A stretch of DNA of 7,002 bases, taken from contig JALOMF010000218.1 in NCBI GenBank assembly GCA_025455635.1, positions 1-7,002 of the forward strand, in the 5' to 3' direction. The translations under genes and the position numbers were made by a program. Within the stretch, counting starts at the first letter, position 1. The number at the start of each line of letters is the position of its first letter. The stretch comes from Saprospiraceae bacterium. Its GTDB lineage: Bacteria > Bacteroidota > Bacteroidia > Chitinophagales > Saprospiraceae. The notes under the pieces were generated by a model, which saw only the letters and a list, made by a program, of their open reading frames with translations, was not told where the DNA came from and did not search any database. Of the stretch, positions 5,512 through 7,002 are shown one piece after another.

Positions 5512-7002
5512 ATGCGTTTTATCTTGTTTTTTTCGATGCTTGTGTTGAGCTATTCACTTGTTGCTCAAGTCAAATACCCGGCCAGCGAAATTCCGGATAG
5601 CTTGCTGAAAAATGCAAGTGCCGTATATCGAGAATATCACTCCACATTTGAGGTGCTGGATAAAGGCCATGCTGTTCAGAAGGAGCATGTAGTGGTGACT
5701 TTGTTAAACGAAAAAGCAGAACATCTTGGCACGCCTTTTTTTCAGTATTTTGAATTAGTAGAAATAGAAGACTTGGAAGCCAGTGTGTATGATGGCGATG
5801 GTCATTTAGTTCGAAATTTGAAAAAAAAGGACATCAAGGACATAAAACCTTTTGAGGAAGGGGTAAATGACGTAAGGTATAAAGTCCTGGATTTGCCTAG
5901 CCGCTCTTATCCTTACACAATAGCTTATAAGGTGACTACCAAGCTCAATGCTTTGATGTTTTATCCGTCATTTTCTCCGCAACCGAGTTCAGATATTGCA
6001 GTACAACATGCAGGTTTTCAAATCAAAATGCCCAGCAATCTGAAAGTTCGGATAATGGAATTGAACTTGCCGGAAGGGTCAAAAAAAGCTGAGTTAAGTT
6101 GGGAGTTTAATAATATTCCAGCGTTTAGGCCAGAGCCGTTTGCACCACAATCTGAAATAAAACTACCAATAGTTATCACTTCTCCTACCCATTTTAGCAT
6201 GGGAGGAGTTGATGGCGATATGACCAGCTGGGAATCTTATGGCGTTTTCATGCAGCAGCTTTTGAAGTCCCAATCAGCTATTCCTGCCGAATTGGAAAAT
6301 AAATTGAAAAACCTGGTTGCAGACTGTCAAACTGATATTTGTAAAGTCGAAAAAATATACAGCTACTTACAAGCCAATACCCGGTATTTTTATGTCGGGT
6401 ATGGAATTGGATGGTGGCAGCCTGCTCCAGCTTCCAAAGTTGACAAGTACAAATACGGAGACTGTAAGGGCTTGAGCAATTACATGGTTTCAATGCTGAA
6501 AGCTGTTGGGATTGAATCCTATTATTCGATAATTAAAGCTGGGAAAAACGAACAACGTCAATTCCCTGATTTCCCAAACCCACATTTCAACCATGTAATT
6601 GTAAACGTGCCCTTGGAAAACGATACGATATGGTTGGAATGTACCAGCCAAACGGAGAGCTTTGGTTTTCTTAGCGACTTCACCGACAATCGCCCAGCTT
6701 TTGCAATAACACCTGAAGGAGGAAAACTGCTCAGAACACCGAAATACGATGAAACTGTCAACACCATTCGCAGGCAAACGGACATTGCATTGCAACCTGA
6801 TGGGAACGCTAATTTGAAATCTGTGGATGTATTCAGTGGTATTGCGCAGAACTTTTTGTCAGTGCTGGAAGGGTATAATGACGATTTAAGGAAGAAGCAT
6901 TTTTATGAGGTGCTGAAAATCGGCGATTTTGAAATTACGAAGCTCGAATTTACCCGTAGGCGTGAGCGCATTCCTGCGGTAGTTCAAAACATTGAGCTTA
7001 AA
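5512..7002 (+). CDS. DUF3857 / transglutaminase-like secreted protein, catalytic residues present (cut by right edge)
   Basis: From the ATG at 5512 the frame is open for 497 codons to the window end, so the C-terminus is missing. I translated it by hand. The signal peptide is short: Arg2, a hydrophobic core at 3-17 and likely cleavage after LVA at residue 18. A DUF3857 region occupies about 40-210. A transglutaminase-like domain (about 255-400) contains TRYFYVGYGIGWWQP, then the Cys motif YGDCKGLSNYM (Cys318), the His motif HFNHVIV (His361) and WLECTSQ (Glu376, where Asp is usual). A beta-rich tail with DUF3858 character begins near 430. Known for the fold: Cys-His-Asp/Glu enzymes that cleave or crosslink amide bonds; the natural substrate of this family is not established. 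The gene starts 12 nt after the upstream paralogue, without a Shine-Dalgarno site or separate promoter, so co-transcription is likely. Its base composition is visibly more AT-rich than that of the left half of the window. Confidence 0.92.
   Translation, partial: MRFILFFSMLVLSYSLVAQVKYPASEIPDSLLKNASAVYREYHSTFEVLDKGHAVQKEHVVVTLLNEKAEHLGTPFFQYFELVEIEDLEASVYDGDGHLVRNLKKKDIKDIKPFEEGVNDVRYKVLDLPSRSYPYTIAYKVTTKLNALMFYPSFSPQPSSDIAVQHAGFQIKMPSNLKVRIMELNLPEGSKKAELSWEFNNIPAFRPEPFAPQSEIKLPIVITSPTHFSMGGVDGDMTSWESYGVFMQQLLKSQSAIPAELENKLKNLVADCQTDICKVEKIYSYLQANTRYFYVGYGIGWWQPAPASKVDKYKYGDCKGLSNYMVSMLKAVGIESYYSIIKAGKNEQRQFPDFPNPHFNHVIVNVPLENDTIWLECTSQTESFGFLSDFTDNRPAFAITPEGGKLLRTPKYDETVNTIRRQTDIALQPDGNANLKSVDVFSGIAQNFLSVLEGYNDDLRKKHFYEVLKIGDFEITKLEFTRRRERIPAVVQNIELK

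Noticed and set aside
6018..6795. Several reverse-strand ORFs of 60-101 codons
   Set aside because: All are antisense to the DUF3857 gene starting at 5512, whose frame has clear motifs throughout.

Overview
The window looks like a piece of a Bacteroidota chromosome. The evidence is the gene content: two neighbouring secreted DUF3857/transglutaminase-like proteins, a family typical of this phylum. In addition, start codons sit in A/T-rich sequence without clear Shine-Dalgarno sites, several signal peptides end in -Q just after the expected cleavage point, and one promoter candidate fits the Bacteroidota TTTG / TAnnTTTG pattern. A Saprospiria- or Chitinophagia-like host is possible, but the sequence alone does not settle it. 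All four genes are on the + strand.

Left half (1-3281): the 3' part of a 5'-nucleotidase-family metallophosphoesterase, cut by the left edge of the window, is followed by a short spacer. That spacer is almost entirely a compound tandem repeat (10-bp and 8-bp modules) with no cytosine on the + strand. Directly after it comes a large secreted protein of about 690 residues that I cannot assign to a named family; it has a helical middle and a beta-rich C-terminus that may be outer-membrane associated. This half is relatively GC-rich.

Middle (3282-3492): a 211-bp intergenic region holds a weak stem-loop with a T10 run (possible terminator), an 11-bp direct repeat, a good match to a Bacteroidota housekeeping promoter, and a leader of about 140 nt.

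Right half (3493-7002): two exported DUF3857 + transglutaminase-like proteins lie in tandem, 12 nt apart, and probably form an operon. In the first, the Cys and His positions of the transglutaminase triad are Pro and Arg, so it is probably a pseudoenzyme. The second keeps Cys and His, with Glu in the usual Asp position, and runs off the right edge. An inactive/active pair of secreted paralogues is the most interesting biology here. I see no RNA genes, CRISPR arrays, insertion sequences or defence system.
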